NCBI GenBank assembly: GCA_961205875.1
Contig: OY540812.1
Location: 33,923,098-33,987,097, forward strand
Length of the DNA stretch: 64,000 bases
Direction: 5' to 3'
DNA from: Sialis fuliginosa
Taxonomy: Eukaryota; Arthropoda; Insecta; Megaloptera; Sialidae
Within the stretch, counting starts at the first letter, position 1; every line of letters begins with the position of its first letter. A program made the translations under genes and the position numbers. Shown one piece after another: positions 26,504 to 39,951 of the stretch. The notes beneath the pieces are model-generated. The model had not been told where the DNA came from, did no database searches, and saw nothing but the letters and a program-made list of their open reading frames with translations.

Positions 26504-27598
26504 AAACATAAACTTAATCATAAACTTAAACATAAACTTAATCATAAACTTATTCATAAACTTAATAATAAACTTAAACATAAACTTAATCATAAACATA
26601 AAGATAAACTTAATCATAATCTAAATCATAAACTTAATCATAAACTTAATCATAAACTTAATCATAAATTTAATCATAAACTTAATCATAAACTTAATAA
26701 TAAACTTAAACATAAACTTAATCATAAACTTAAAGATAAACTTAATCATAATCTAAATCATAAACTTAATCATAAATTTAATTATAAACTTAATCATAAA
26801 CTTAATCATAAACTTAATCATAAACTTAATCATAAATTTAATCATAAACTTAAACATAAACTTCAACCTAAACTTAATCATAAACTTAATCATAAACTTA
26901 ATCATAAACTTAAACATAAACTTAATCATAAAATTTATCATAAACTTAATCATAAACTTAAACATAAACTTAATCATAAACTTAATTATAAACTTAATCA
27001 TAAACTTAATCATAAACTTAATCATAAACTTAATCATAAATTTAATCATAAACTTAATCATAAACTTAATAATAAACTTAAACATAAACTTAATCATAAA
27101 CTTAAAGATAAACTTAATCATAATCTAAATCATAAACTTAATCATAAATTTAATTATAAACTTAATCATAAACTTAATCATAAACTTAATCATAAACTTA
27201 ATCATAAATTTAATCATAAACTTAAACATAAACTTCAACCTAAACTTAATCATAAACTTAATCATAAACTTAATCATAAACTTAAACATAAACTTAATCA
27301 TAAAATTTATCATAAACTTAATCATAAACTTAATCATAATCTAAATCATAAACTTAATCATAAATTTAATTATAAACTTAATCATAAACTTAAACATAAA
27401 CTTAAACATAAACTTAATCATAAACTTAAACATAGACTTAAACATAAACTTAATCATAAACTTAATCATAAACTTAATCATAAACTTAATCATAAACATA
27501 AACATAAACATAAACATAAACTTAACATAAACATAAACATAAACATAAACATAAACATAAACATAAACATAAACATAAACATAAACATAAACATAAAC
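26504..27598 (-). repeat. A-rich arm of block 7
   Basis: A 1095-bp 12-mer array with an internal tandem duplication: the segment ending in CATAATCTAAATC at 26753-27121 is largely repeated at 27125-27337. ATAAAATTTATCATAAAC occurs twice and replaces the usual AAAATTAATC. A CATAAA run split by CTTAACATAAAC precedes core 8. Confidence 0.86.
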
Positions 27599-27861
27599 AA
27601 CACATTTCGTCTCAATTCGATTTTGCATTGAAAAATAATTATATAAAATCTTCCTCAAGACAGATTAGATACAAATCGACTCGATTAGTATTAATTCGGT
27701 GTATTTTGTATTTATTCGTTAATAGTTGTCTTGATTCGTTTCAAACAGTCTATTTTAACCAGTTTTTTATATCAATTCGAAAAGAGTCAGCGCTAATCAG
27801 AAATTAAGAGTCAAAATGTCTAGATTTGACTTAATTTGATGTTATTTAAGTGATATGATGC
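27599..27861 (+). repeat. Core 8 (type I)
   Basis: A complete 263-bp core with the type I marks of cores 4 and 6 (GCATTGAA, CGATTAG, GAGTCAGCGC, TTTAAGTG). Confidence 0.92.
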
Positions 27862-28873
27862 ATGTTTATGTTTAAGATTATGTTTATGTTTATGTTTATG
27901 TTTATGTTTATGTTTATGTTTATGTTTATGTTTATGTTTATGTTTATGTTTATGTTTATGTTTATGTTTATGTTTATGTTTATGTTTATGTTTATGTTTA
28001 TGTTTATGTTTATGTTTATGTTTATGTTTATGTTTATGTTTATGTTTATGTTTATGTTTATGTTTATGTTTATGTTTATGTTTATGTTAATGTTTATGTT
28101 TATGTTTATGTTTATGTTTATGTTTATGTTTATGTTTGTTTATGTTTATGTTTATGTTTATGTTTATGTTTATGTTTATGTTTATGTTTATGTTTAAGTT
28201 TGTGTTTATGTTTATGTTTATGTTTATGTTTATGTTTATGTTTAAGTTTATGTTTATGTTTATGTTTATGTTTATGTTTATGTTTATGTTTATGTTTATG
28301 TTTATGTTTATGTTTATGTTTATGTTTATGTTTATGTTTTTGTTTAAGTTTATGTTTATGTATATGTTTATGTTTATGTTTATGTTTAAGTTTATGTTTA
28401 TGTTTATGTTTATGTTTAAGTTTATGTTTATGTTTATGTTTATGTTTATGTTTATGTTAATGTTTATGTTTATGTTTATGTTTAAGTTTATGTTTATGTA
28501 TATGTTTATGTTTATGTTTATGTTTAAGTTTATGTTTATGTTAATGTTTATGTTTATGTTTATGTTTATGTTTAAATTTATATTTAAGTTTATGTTTATG
28601 TTTATGTTTAAGTCTATGTTTATGTTTATGTTTGAATTTATGTTTAAGTTTATGTTTAAGTTTATGTTTTATTTATGTTTAAGTAATGTTTATGTTTAAA
28701 TTTATATTTAAGTTTATGTTTATGTTTATGTTTAAGTCTATGTTTATGTTTATGTTTGAATTTATGTTTAAGTTTATGTTTAAGTTTATGTTTTATTTAT
28801 GTTTAAGTAATGTTTATGTTTATGTTCAAATTTATGTTTAAATTTATGTTAAAGTTTATGTTTAAGTTTATTT
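27862..28873 (+). repeat. T-rich arm of block 8
   Basis: A hexamer run with one TTAATG and one TTTG phase break (28135-28138), then variant hexamers without an AAGCTT/poly-T module. The tip segment is tandemly duplicated: the part from AAATTTATATTTAAG to AAGTAATG occurs at about 28574 and again 124 bp later. Confidence 0.87.
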
Positions 28874-30366
28874 AAACATAAACTTAATCATAAACTTAAA
28901 CATAAATTTAAACTAAAATTAAAACATAAACTTAATTATAAATTAAAACATAAACTGAAACATAAACTTAATCATAAACTTAATAATAAACTTAAACATA
29001 AACTTAATCATAAACTTAAAGATAAACTTAATCATAATCTAAATCATAAACTTAATCATAAACTTAATTATAAACTTAATCATAAACTTAATCATAAACC
29101 TTATCATAAACTTAATCATAAATTTAATCATAAACTTAAACATAAACTTAAACCTAAACTTAATCATAAACTTAATCATAAACTAAATCATAAACTTAAA
29201 CATAAACTTAATCATAAAATTAATCATAAACATAATCATAAACTTAAACATAAACTTTATCATAAACTTAAACATAAATTAAAACATAAACATAAACTTA
29301 AACATAAACTTAATCATAAACTTAAACATAAACTTAATCATATAAACATAAACTTAAACATAAACTTAAACATAAACTTAAACATAAACTTAATCATAAA
29401 CTTAATCATAAACTTAATCATAAACTTAATCATAAACTTAAAGATAAACTTAATCATAAACTTAATCATAAAATTAAACATAAACTTAATCATAAACTTA
29501 ATCATAAACTTAAACATAAACTTAATCATAAAATTAAAGATAAACTTAATCATAATCTAAATCATAAACTTAATCATAAACTTAATCATAAACTTAAACA
29601 TAAACTTAATCATAAACTTAAAGATAAACTTAATCATAATCTAAATCATAAACTTAATCATAAACTTAATTATAAACTTAATCATAAACTTAATCATAAA
29701 CTTAATCATAAACTTAATCATAAATTTAATCATAAACTTAAACATAAACTTCAACCTAAACTTAATCATAAACTTAATCATAAACTTAATCATAAACTTA
29801 AACATAAACTTAATCATAAAATTAATCTTAAACTTTATCATAAACTTAAACATAAATTAAAACATAAACATAAACTTAAACATAAACTTAATCATAAAAT
29901 TAAACATAAACTTAATCATACACCCAAACATAAACTTAAACATAAACTTAAACATAAACTTAAACATAAACTTAATCATAAACTTAATCATAAACTTAAT
30001 CATAAACTTAAACATAAACTTAAAGATAAACTTAATCATAAACTTAAACATAAACTTAATCATAACTTTAAAGATAAACTTAATCATAATCTAAATCATA
30101 AACTTAATCATAAACTTAATCATAAACTTAATCATAAACTTAATCATAAACTTAAACATAAACTTAAACATAAACTTAATCATAAACTTAAACATAGACT
30201 TAAACATAAACTTAATCATAAACATAATCATAAACTTAATCATAAACTTAATCATAAACATAATCATAAACATAAACATAAACATAAACATAAACTTAAC
30301 ATAAACATAAACATAAACATAAACATAAACATAAACATAAACATAAACATAAACATAAACATAAAC
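28874..30366 (-). repeat. A-rich arm of block 8
   Basis: A 12-mer array that corresponds to the block 10 arm (36480-37810), sharing AAACCTTATC near the tip, ATTAATCTTAAAC, CATACACCCAAAC and CATATTTCG at the following core. Block 10 lacks about 160 bp of it. Before core 9 the CATAAA run is broken by CATAATC units. Confidence 0.87.
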
Positions 30367-30629
30367 AACATATTTCGTCTCAATTCGATTTTGCATTGAA
30401 AAATAATTATATAAAATCTTCCTCAAGTCAGATTAGATACAAATCGACTCGATTTGTATTAATTCGGTGTATTTTGTATTTATTCGTTAATAGTTGTCTT
30501 GATTCGTTTCAAACAGTCTATTTTAACCAGTTTTTTATATCAATTCGAAAAGAGTCAGCGCTAATCAGAAATTAAGAGTCAAAATGTCTAGATTTGACTT
30601 AATTTGATGTTATTTGAGTGATATGATGC
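30367..30629 (+). repeat. Core 9 (type IV)
   Basis: A complete 263-bp core with CATATTTCG instead of CACATTTCG, GCATTGAA, CAAGTCAG, CGATTTG, GAGTCAGCGC and TTTGAGTG. Only core 11 shares these marks. Confidence 0.92.
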
Positions 30630-31859
30630 ATGTTTATGTTTAAGATTATGTTTATGTTTATGTTTATGTTTATGTTTATGTTTATGTTTATGTTTATGTT
30701 TATGTTTATGTTTATGTTTATGTTTATGTTTATGTTTATGTTTATGTTTATGTTTATGTTTATGTTTATGTTTATGTTTATGTTTATGTTTATGTTTATG
30801 TTTATGTTTATGTTTATGTTTATGTTTATGTTTATGTTTATGTTTATGTTTATGTTTATGTTTATGTTTATGTTTATGTTTATGTTTATGTTTATGTTTA
30901 TGTTTATGTTTATGTTTATGTTTATGTTTATGTTTATGTTTATGTTTATGTTTATGTTTATGTTTATGTTTATGTTTATGTTTATGTTTATGTTTATGTT
31001 TATGTTTTAGTTTATGTTTATGTTTAAATTTATATTTAAGTTTATGTTTATGTTTATGTTTATGTTTAAGTCTATGTTTATGTTTATGTTTTAATTTATG
31101 TTTAAGTTTATATTTAAGTTTATGTTTTATTTATGTTTAAGTAATGTTTATGTTTTAATTTATGTTTATGTTTATGTTTATGTTTATGTTTATGTTTATG
31201 TTTATGTTTATGTTTATGGTTATGATTATGTTTATGTTTATGTTTATGTTTATGTTTATGTTTAAGTTCATGTTTATGTTTAAATTTATGTTTATGTTTA
31301 TGTTTATGTTTATGTTTATGTTTATGTTTATGTTTATGTTTATGTTTATGTTTTAGTTTATGTTTATGTTTATGTTTATGTTTATGTTTATGTTTGTGTT
31401 TATGTTTATGTTTATGTTTATGTTTATGTTTATGTTTATGTTTAAGTTTATGTTTATGTTTATGTTTATGTTTATGTTTATGTATATGTTTATGTTTATG
31501 TTTATGTTTATGTTTATGTTTATGTTTATGTTTATGTTTAAGTTTATGTTTATGTTTATGTTTATGTTTATGTTTATGTTTATGTTTATGTTTATGTTTA
31601 TGTTTATGTTTCAGTTTATGTTTATGTATATGTTTATGTTTATGTTAATGTTTATGTTTATGTTTATGTTTATGTTTATGTTTAAATTTATATTTAAGTT
31701 TATGTTTATGTTTATGTTTAAGTCTATGTTTATGTTTATGTTTGAATTTATGTTTAAGTTTATGTTTAAGTTTATGTTTTATTTATGTTTAAGTAATGTT
31801 TATGTTTATGTTCAAATTTATGTTTAAATTTATGTTAAAGTTTATGTTTAAGTTTATTT
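30630..31859 (+). repeat. T-rich arm of block 9
   Basis: A perfect hexamer run to about 31004, then a full internal copy of the tip segment (about 31024-31150) that does not flip orientation but reads on through TTTTAATTTATG into more hexamers, and finally the true tip. It contains TTTATGGTTATGATTATG (about 31213). Confidence 0.87.
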
Positions 31860-32842
31860 AAACATAAACTTAATCATAAACTTAAACATAAATTTAAACT
31901 AAAATTAAAACATAAACTTAATTATAAATTAAAACATAAACTTAAACATAAACTTAATCATAAACTTAATCATAAACTTAATAATAAACTTAAACATAAA
32001 CTTAATCATAAACTTAAAGATAAACTTAATCATAATCTAAATCATAAACTTAATCATAAACTTAATTATAAACTTAATCATAAACTTAATCATAAACTTA
32101 ATCATAAACTTAATCATAAATTTAATCATAAACTTAAACATAAACTTAAACCTAAACTTAATTATAAACTTAATCATAAACTAAATCATAAACTTAAACA
32201 TAAACTTAATCATAAAATTAATCATAAACTTAAACATAAACTTAAACATAAACTTTATCATAAACTTAAACATAATTTAAAACATAAACATAAACTTAAA
32301 CATAAACTTAATCATAAACTTAAACATAAACTTAATCATATAAACATAAACTTAAACATAAACTTAAACATAAACTTAAACATAAACTTAAACATAAACT
32401 TAATCATAAACTTAATCATAAACTTAAACATAAACTTAATCATAAACTTAAAGATAAACTTAATCATAAACTTAATCATAAAATTAAACATAAACTTAAT
32501 CATAAACTTAATCATAAACTTAAACATAAACTTAATCATAAACTTAAAGATAAACTTAATCATAATCTAAATCATAAACTTAATCATAAACTTAATCATA
32601 AACTTAATCATAAACTTAATCATAAACTTAATCATAAACTTAAACATAAACTTAAACATAAACTTAATCATAAACTTATACATAAACTTAAACATAAACT
32701 TAATCATAAACTTAATCATAAACTTAATCATAAACTTAATCATAAACTTAAACATAAACATAAACATAAACATAAATATAAACATAAACATAAACATAAA
32801 CTTAACATAAACATAAACATAAACATAAACATAAACATAAAC
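31860..32842 (-). repeat. A-rich arm of block 9
   Basis: A 983-bp 12-mer array like the proximal part of the block 11 arm (both with CATAATTTAAAAC). It ends in a CATAAA run containing one CATAAATATAAAC before core 10. Confidence 0.87.
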
Positions 32843-33105
32843 AACACATTTCGTCTCAATTCGATTTTGCATAGAAAAATAATTATATAAAATCTTCCTC
32901 AAGACAGATTAGATACAAATCGACTCGATTTGTATTAATTCGGTGTATTTTGTATTTATTCGTTAATAGTTGTCTTGATTCGTTTCAAACAGTCTATTTT
33001 AACCAGTTTTTTATATCAATTCGAAAAGTTTCAGCGCTAATCAGAAATTAAGAGTCAAAATGTCTAGATTTGACTTAATTTGATGTTATTTGAATGATAT
33101 GATGC
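32843..33105 (+). repeat. Core 10 (type III variant)
   Basis: A complete 263-bp core like type III but with GTTATTTGAATG near its right end, a substitution not seen in any other copy here. Confidence 0.92.
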
Positions 33106-36100
33106 ATGTTTATGTTTAAGATTATGTTTATGTTTATGTTTATGTTTATGTTTATGTTTATGTTTATGTTTATGTTTATGTTTATGTTTATGTTTATGTT
33201 TATGTTTATGTTTATGTTTATGTTTATGTTTATGTTTATGTTTATGTTTATGTTTATGTTTATGTTTATGTTTATGTTTATGTTTATGTTTATGTTTATG
33301 TTTATGTTTATGTTTATGTTTATGTTTATGTTTATGTTTATGTTTATGTTTATGTTTATGTTTATGTTTATGTTTATGTTTATGTTTATGTTTATGTTTA
33401 TGTTTATGTTTATGTTTATGTTTATGTTTATGTTTATGTTTATGTTTATGTTTATGTTTATGTTTAGGTTTATGTTTATGTTTATGTTTTAATTTATGTT
33501 TAAGTTTATGATTATGTTTATGTTTAAGCTTATGTTTAAAATTATTATTTGAGTTTATGTGTATGTTTTTTTTATGTTTTTGTTTATGTTTATGTTTATG
33601 TTTATGTTTATGTTTATGTTTGTGTTTATGTTTATGTTTATGTTTATGTTTATGTTTATGTTTATGTTTATGTTGATGTTTATGTTTATGTTAATGTTTA
33701 TGTCAATGTTTATGTTTATGTTTAGTTTATGTTTATGTTTATGTTTATGTTTATGTTTATGTTTATGTTTATGTTTATGTTTATGTTTATGTTTATGTTT
33801 ATGTTTATGTTTATGTTTATGTTTTAGTTTATGTTTATGTTTATGTTTATGTTTATGTTTATGTTTATGTTTATGTTTAAGTTTATGTTTATGTTTATGT
33901 TTATGTTTATGTTTATGTTTATGTTTATGTTTATGTTTATGTTTAAGTTTATGTTTATGTTTAAGTTTATGTTTATGTTTATGTTTATGTTTATGTTTAT
34001 GTTTATGTTTATGTTTATGTTTATGTTTATGTTTATGTTTATGTTTATGTTTATGTTTATGTTTATGTTTATGTTTATGTTTATGTTTATGTTTATGTTT
34101 ATGTTTATGTTTATGTTTATGTTTATGTTTATGTTTATGTTTATGTTTATGTTTATGTTTATGTTTATGTTTATGTTTATGTTTATGTTTATGTTTAGGT
34201 TTATGTTTATGTTTATGTTTTAATTTATGTTTAAGTTTATGATTATGTTTATGTTTAAGCTTATGTTTAAAATTATTATTTGAGTTTATGTGTATGTTTT
34301 TTTTTATGTTTTTGTTTATGTTTATGTTTATGTTTATGTTTATGTTTATGTTTATGTTTATGTTTATGTTTATGTTTATGTTTATGTTTATGTTTATGTT
34401 TATGTTTATGTTTATGTTTATGTTTATGTTTATGTTTATGTTTATGTTTATGTTTATGTTTATGTTTATGTTTATGTTTATGTTTAGGTTTATGTTTATG
34501 TTTATGTTTTAATTTATGTTTAAGTTTATGATTATGTTTATGTTTAAGCTTATGTTTAAAATTATTATTTGAGTTTATGTGTATGTTTTTTTTATGTTTT
34601 TGTTTATGTTTATGTTTATGTTTATGTTTATGTTTATGTTTGTGTTTATGTTTATGTTTATGTTTATGTTTATGTTTATGTTTATGTTTATGTTGATGTT
34701 TATGTTTATGTTAATGTTTATGTCAATGTTTATGTTTATGTTTAGTTTATGTTTATGTTTATGTTTATGTTTATGTTTATGTTTATGTTTATGTTTATGT
34801 TTATGTTTATGTTTATGTTTATGTTTATGTTTATGTTTTAGTTTATGTTTATGTTTATGTTTATGTTTATGTTTATGTTTATGTTTATGTTTAAGTTTAT
34901 GTTTATGTTTATGTTTATGTTTATGTTTATGTTTATGTTTATGTTTATGTTTATGTTTAAGTTTATGTTTATGTTTAAGTTTATGTTTATGTTTATGTTT
35001 ATGTTTATGTTTATGTTTATGTTTATGTTTATGTTTATGTGTATGTTTATGTTTATGTTTATGTTTATGTTTATGTTTATGTTTATGTTTATGTTTATGT
35101 TTATGTTTATGTTTATGTTTATGTTTATGTTTATGTTTATGTTTATGTTTATGTTTATGTTTATGTTTATGTTTATGTTTATGTTTATGTTTATGTTTAT
35201 GTTTATGTTTATGTTTATGTTTATGTTTATGTTTAGGTTTATGTTTATGTTTATGTTTTAATTTATGTTTAAGTTTATGATTATGTTTATGTTTAAGCTT
35301 ATGTTTAAAATTATTATTTGAGTTTATGTGTATGTTTTTTTTTATGTTTTTGTTTATGTTTATGTTTATGTTTATGTTTATGTTTATGTTTATGTTTATG
35401 TTTATGTTTATGTTTGTGTTTATGTTTATGTTTATGTTTATGTTTATGTTTATGTTTATGTTTATGTTTATGTTTATGTTTATGTTTATGTTTATGTTTA
35501 TGTTTATGTTTATGTTTATGTTTATGTTTATGTTTTAATTTATGTTTATGTTTATGTTTATGTTTATGTTTATGGTTATGATTATGTTTATGTTTATGTT
35601 TATGTTTATGTTTATGTTTAAGTTCATGTTTATGTTTAAATTTATGTTTATGTTTATGTTTATGTTTATGTTTATGTTTATGTTTATGTTTATGTTTATG
35701 TTTATGTTTATGTTTATGTTTTAGTTTATGTTTATGTTTATGTTTATGTTTATGTTTATGTTTATGTTTATGTTTATGTTTATGTTTATGTTTATGTTTA
35801 TGTTTATGTTTATGTTTATGTTTAAGTTTATGTTTATGTTTAAGTTTATGTTTATGTTTATGTTTATGTTTATGTTTATGTTTATGTTTATGTTTATGTT
35901 TATGTTTATGTTTATGTTTAAGTTTGTGTTTATGTTTATGTTTATGTTTATGTTTATGTTTAAGTTTATGTTTATGTTTATGTTTATGTTTATGTTTATG
36001 TTTATGTTTATGTTTATGTTTATGTTTATGTTTATGTTTATGTTTATGTTTATGTTTATGTTTATGTTTAAGTTTATGTTTATGTATATGTTTATGTTTA

Positions 36101-36479
36101 TGTTTATGTTTAAGTTTATGTTTATGTTTATGTTTATGTTTAAGTTTATGTTTATGTTTATGTTTATGTTTATGTTTATGTTTATGTTAATGTTTATGTT
36201 TATGTTTATGTTTAAGTTTATGTTTATGTATATGTTTATGTTTATGTTTATGTTTAAGTTTATGTTTATGTTAATGTTTATGTTTATGTTTATGTTTATG
36301 TTTAAATTTATATTTAAGTTTATGTTTATGTTTATGTTTAAGTCTATGTTTATGTTTATGTTTGAATTTATGTTTAAGTTTATGTTTAAGTTTATGTTTT
36401 ATTTATGTTTAAGTAATGTTTATGTTTATGTTCAAATTTATGTTTAAATTTATGTTAAAGTTTATGTTTAAGTTTATTT
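33106..36479 (+). repeat. T-rich arm of block 10 (longest, 3374 bp)
   Basis: Contains four AAGCTT/poly-T modules (33536, 34257, 34556, 35295) arranged as a tandem duplication of about 1.02-1.04 kb. The copies starting at 33536 and 34556 both have an 8-T run, TTGATG, TGTCAATG and TTTAGTTTATG; those at 34257 and 35295 have 9 T. The distal part (about 35540-36479) matches the end of block 8. Confidence 0.9.
33536..35294 (+). repeat. Approximately 1.02-kb tandem duplication in block 10
   Basis: Landmarks repeat at offsets of 1020 and 1038 bp: poly-T modules 33536/34556 and 34257/35295, and TTGATG plus TGTCAATG at about 33675-33706 and 34695-34726. A TTTAGG unit precedes three of the four poly-T modules in the run. 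The 18-bp offset change is three hexamers in the second copy. Confidence 0.85.
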
Positions 36480-37810
36480 AAACATAAACTTAATCATAAA
36501 CTTAAACATAAATTTAAATTAAAATTAAAACATAAACTTAATTATAAATTAAAACATAAACTGAAACATAAACATAATCATAAACTTAATCATAAACTTA
36601 ATAATAAACTTAAACATAAACTTAATCATAAACTTAAAGATAAACTTAATCATAATCTAAATCATAAACTTAATCATAAACTTAATTATAAACTTAATCA
36701 TAAACTTAATCATAAACCTTATCATAAACTTAATCATAAATTTAATCATAAACTTAAACATAAACTTAAACCTAAACTTAATCATAAACTTAATCATAAA
36801 CTAAATCATAAACTTAAACATAAACTTAATCATAAAATTAATCATAAACATAATCATAAACTTAAACATAAACTTTATCATAAACTTAAACATAAATTAA
36901 AACATAAACATAAACTTAAACATAAACTTAATCATAAACTTAAACATAAACTTAATCATATAAACATAAACTTAAACATAAACTTAAACATAAACTTAAA
37001 CATAAACTTAAACATAAACTTAATCATAAACTTAAAGATAAACTTAATCATAATCTAAATCATAAACTTAATCATAAACTTAATTATAAACTTAATCATA
37101 AACTTAATCATAAACTTAATCATAAACTTAATCATAAATTTAATCATAAACTTAAACATAAACTTCAACCTAAACTTAATCATAAACTTAATCATAAACT
37201 TAATCATAAACTTAAACATAAACTTAATCATAAAATTAATCTTAAACTTTATCATAAACTTAAACATAAATTAAAACATAAACATAAACTTAAACATAAA
37301 CTTAATCATAAAATTAAACATAAACTTAATCATACACCCAAACATAAACTTAAACATAAACTTAAACATAAACTTAAACATAAACTTAATCATAAACTTA
37401 ATCATAAACTTAATCATAAACTTAAACATAAACTTAAAGATAAACTTAATCATAAACTTAATCATAAAATTAAACATAAACATAATCATAAACTTAAACA
37501 TAAACTTAATCATAACTTTAAAGATAAACTTAATCATAATCTAAATCATAAACTTAATCATAAACTTAATCATAAACTTAATCATAAACTTAATCATAAA
37601 CTTAAACATAAACTTAAACATAAACTTAATCATAAACTTAAACATAGACTTAAACATAAACTTAATCATAAACATAATCATAAACTTAATCATAAACTTA
37701 ATCATAAACATAAACATAAACATAAACATAAACATAAACATAAACTTAACATAAACATAAACATAAACATAAACATAAACATAAACATAAACATAAACAT
37801 AAACATAAAC
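36480..37810 (-). repeat. A-rich arm of block 10
   Basis: A shorter counterpart of the block 8 arm, with AAATTAAAATT near the tip instead of AAACTAAAATT. It ends in a CATAAA run split by CTTAACATAAAC before core 11. Confidence 0.87.
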
Positions 37811-38073
37811 AACATATTTCGTCTCAATTCGATTTTGCATTGAAAAATAATTATATAAAATCTTCCTCAAGTCAGATTAGATACAAATCGACTCGATTTG
37901 TATTAATTCGGTGTATTTTGTATTTATTCGTTAATAGTTGTCTTGATTCGTTTCAAACAGTCTATTTTAACCAGTTTTTTATATCAATTCGAAAAGAGTC
38001 AGCGCTAATCAGAAATTAAGAGTCAAAATGTCTAGATTTGACTTAATTTGATGTTATTTGAGTGATATGATGC
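37811..38073 (+). repeat. Core 11 (type IV)
   Basis: A complete 263-bp core with the same marks as core 9 (CATATTTCG, CAAGTCAG), 7444 bp downstream of it. Confidence 0.92.
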
Positions 38074-39951
38074 ATGTTTATGTTTAAGATTATGTTTATG
38101 TTTATGTTTATGTTTATGTTTATGTTTATGTTTATGTTTATGTTTATGTTTATGTTTATGTTTATGTTTATGTTTATGTTTATGTTTATGTTTATGTTTA
38201 TGTTTATGTTTATGTTTATGTTTATGTTTATGTTTATGTTTATGTTTATGTTTATGTTTATGTTTATGTTTATGTTTATGTTTATGTTTATGTTTATGTT
38301 TATGTTTATGTTTATGTTTATGTTTATGTTTATGTTTATGTTTATGTTTATGTTTATGTTTATGTTTATGTTTATGTTTATGTTTATGTTTATGTTTATG
38401 TTTATGTTTATGTTTATGTTTATGTTTATGTTTATGTTTATGTTTATGTTTATGTTTATGTTTATGTTTATGTTTATGTTTATGTTTATGTTTATGTTTA
38501 TGTTTATGTTTATGTTTATGTTTATGTTTATGTTTATGTTTATGTTTATGTTTATGTTTATGTTTATGTTTATGTTTATGTTTATGTTTATGTTTATGTT
38601 TATGTTTATGTTTATGTTTATGTTTATGTTTTAATTTATGTTTATGTTTATGTTTATGTTTATGTTTATGTTTATGTTTATGTTTATGTTTATGTTTATG
38701 ATTATGTTTATGTTTATGTTTATGTTTATGTTTATGTTTATGTTTAAGTTCATGTTTATGTTTAAGTTTATGTTTATGTTTATGTTTAAGTTTATGTTTA
38801 TGTTTATGTTTATGTTTATGTTTATGTTTATGTTTATGTTTATGTTTATGTTTATGTTTATGTTTATGTTTATGTTTATGTTTATGTTTTAATTTATGTT
38901 TATGTTTATGTTTATGTTTATGTTTATGTTTATGTTTATGTTTATGATTATGTTTATGTTTATGTTTATGTTTATGTTTATGTTTATGTTTAAGTTCATG
39001 TTTATGTTTAAGTTTATGATTATGTTTATGTTTATGTTTATGTTTATGTTTATGTTTATGTTTATGTTTATGTTTATGTTTATGTTTATGTTTTAGTTTA
39101 TGTTTATGTTTAAATTTATATTTAAGTTTATGTTTATGTTTATGTTTATGTTTAAGTCTATGTTTATGTTTATGTTTTAATTTATGTTTAAGTTTATGTT
39201 TAAGTTTATGTTTTATTTATGTTTAAGTAATGTTTATGTTTTAATTTATGTTTATGTTTATGTTTATGTTTATGTTTATGTTTATGTTTATGGTTATGAT
39301 TATGTTTATGTTTATGTTTATGTTTATGTTTATGTTTAAGTTAATGTTTATGTTTAAATTTATGTTTATGTTTATGTTTATGTTTATGTTTATGTTTATG
39401 TTTATGTTTATGTTTATGTTTATGTTTTAGTTTATGTTTATGTTTATGTTTATGTTTATGTTTATGTTTGTGTTTATGTTTATGTTTATGTTTATGTTTA
39501 TGTTTATGTTTATGTTTATGTTTAAGTTTATGTTTATGTTTATGTTTATGTTTATGTTTATGTATATGTTTATGTTTATGTTTATGTTTATGTTTATGTT
39601 TATGTTTATGTTTATGTTTAAGTTTATGTTTATGTTTATGTTTATGTTTATGTTTATGTTTATGTTTATGTTTATGTTTATGTTTATGTTTATGTTTATG
39701 TTTCAGTTTATGTTTATGTATATGTTTATGTTTATGTTAATGTTTATGTTTATGTTTATGTTTATGTTTATGTTTAAATTTATATTTAAGTTTATGTTTA
39801 TGTTTATGTTTAAGTCTATGTTTATGTTTATGTTTGAATTTATGTTTAAGTTTATGTTTAAGTTTATGTTTTATTTATGTTTAAGTAATGTTTATGTTTA
39901 TGTTCAAATTTATGTTTAAATTTATGTTAAAGTTTATGTTTAAGTTTATTT
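38074..39951 (+). repeat. T-rich arm of block 11
   Basis: It begins with the longest perfect hexamer run in the window, about 38087-38629 (roughly 90 units). Modules ending in TTTTAATTTATG follow at 38634 and 38889, then an internal tip segment (about 39112-39240) as in block 9, and the true tip. Confidence 0.88.
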
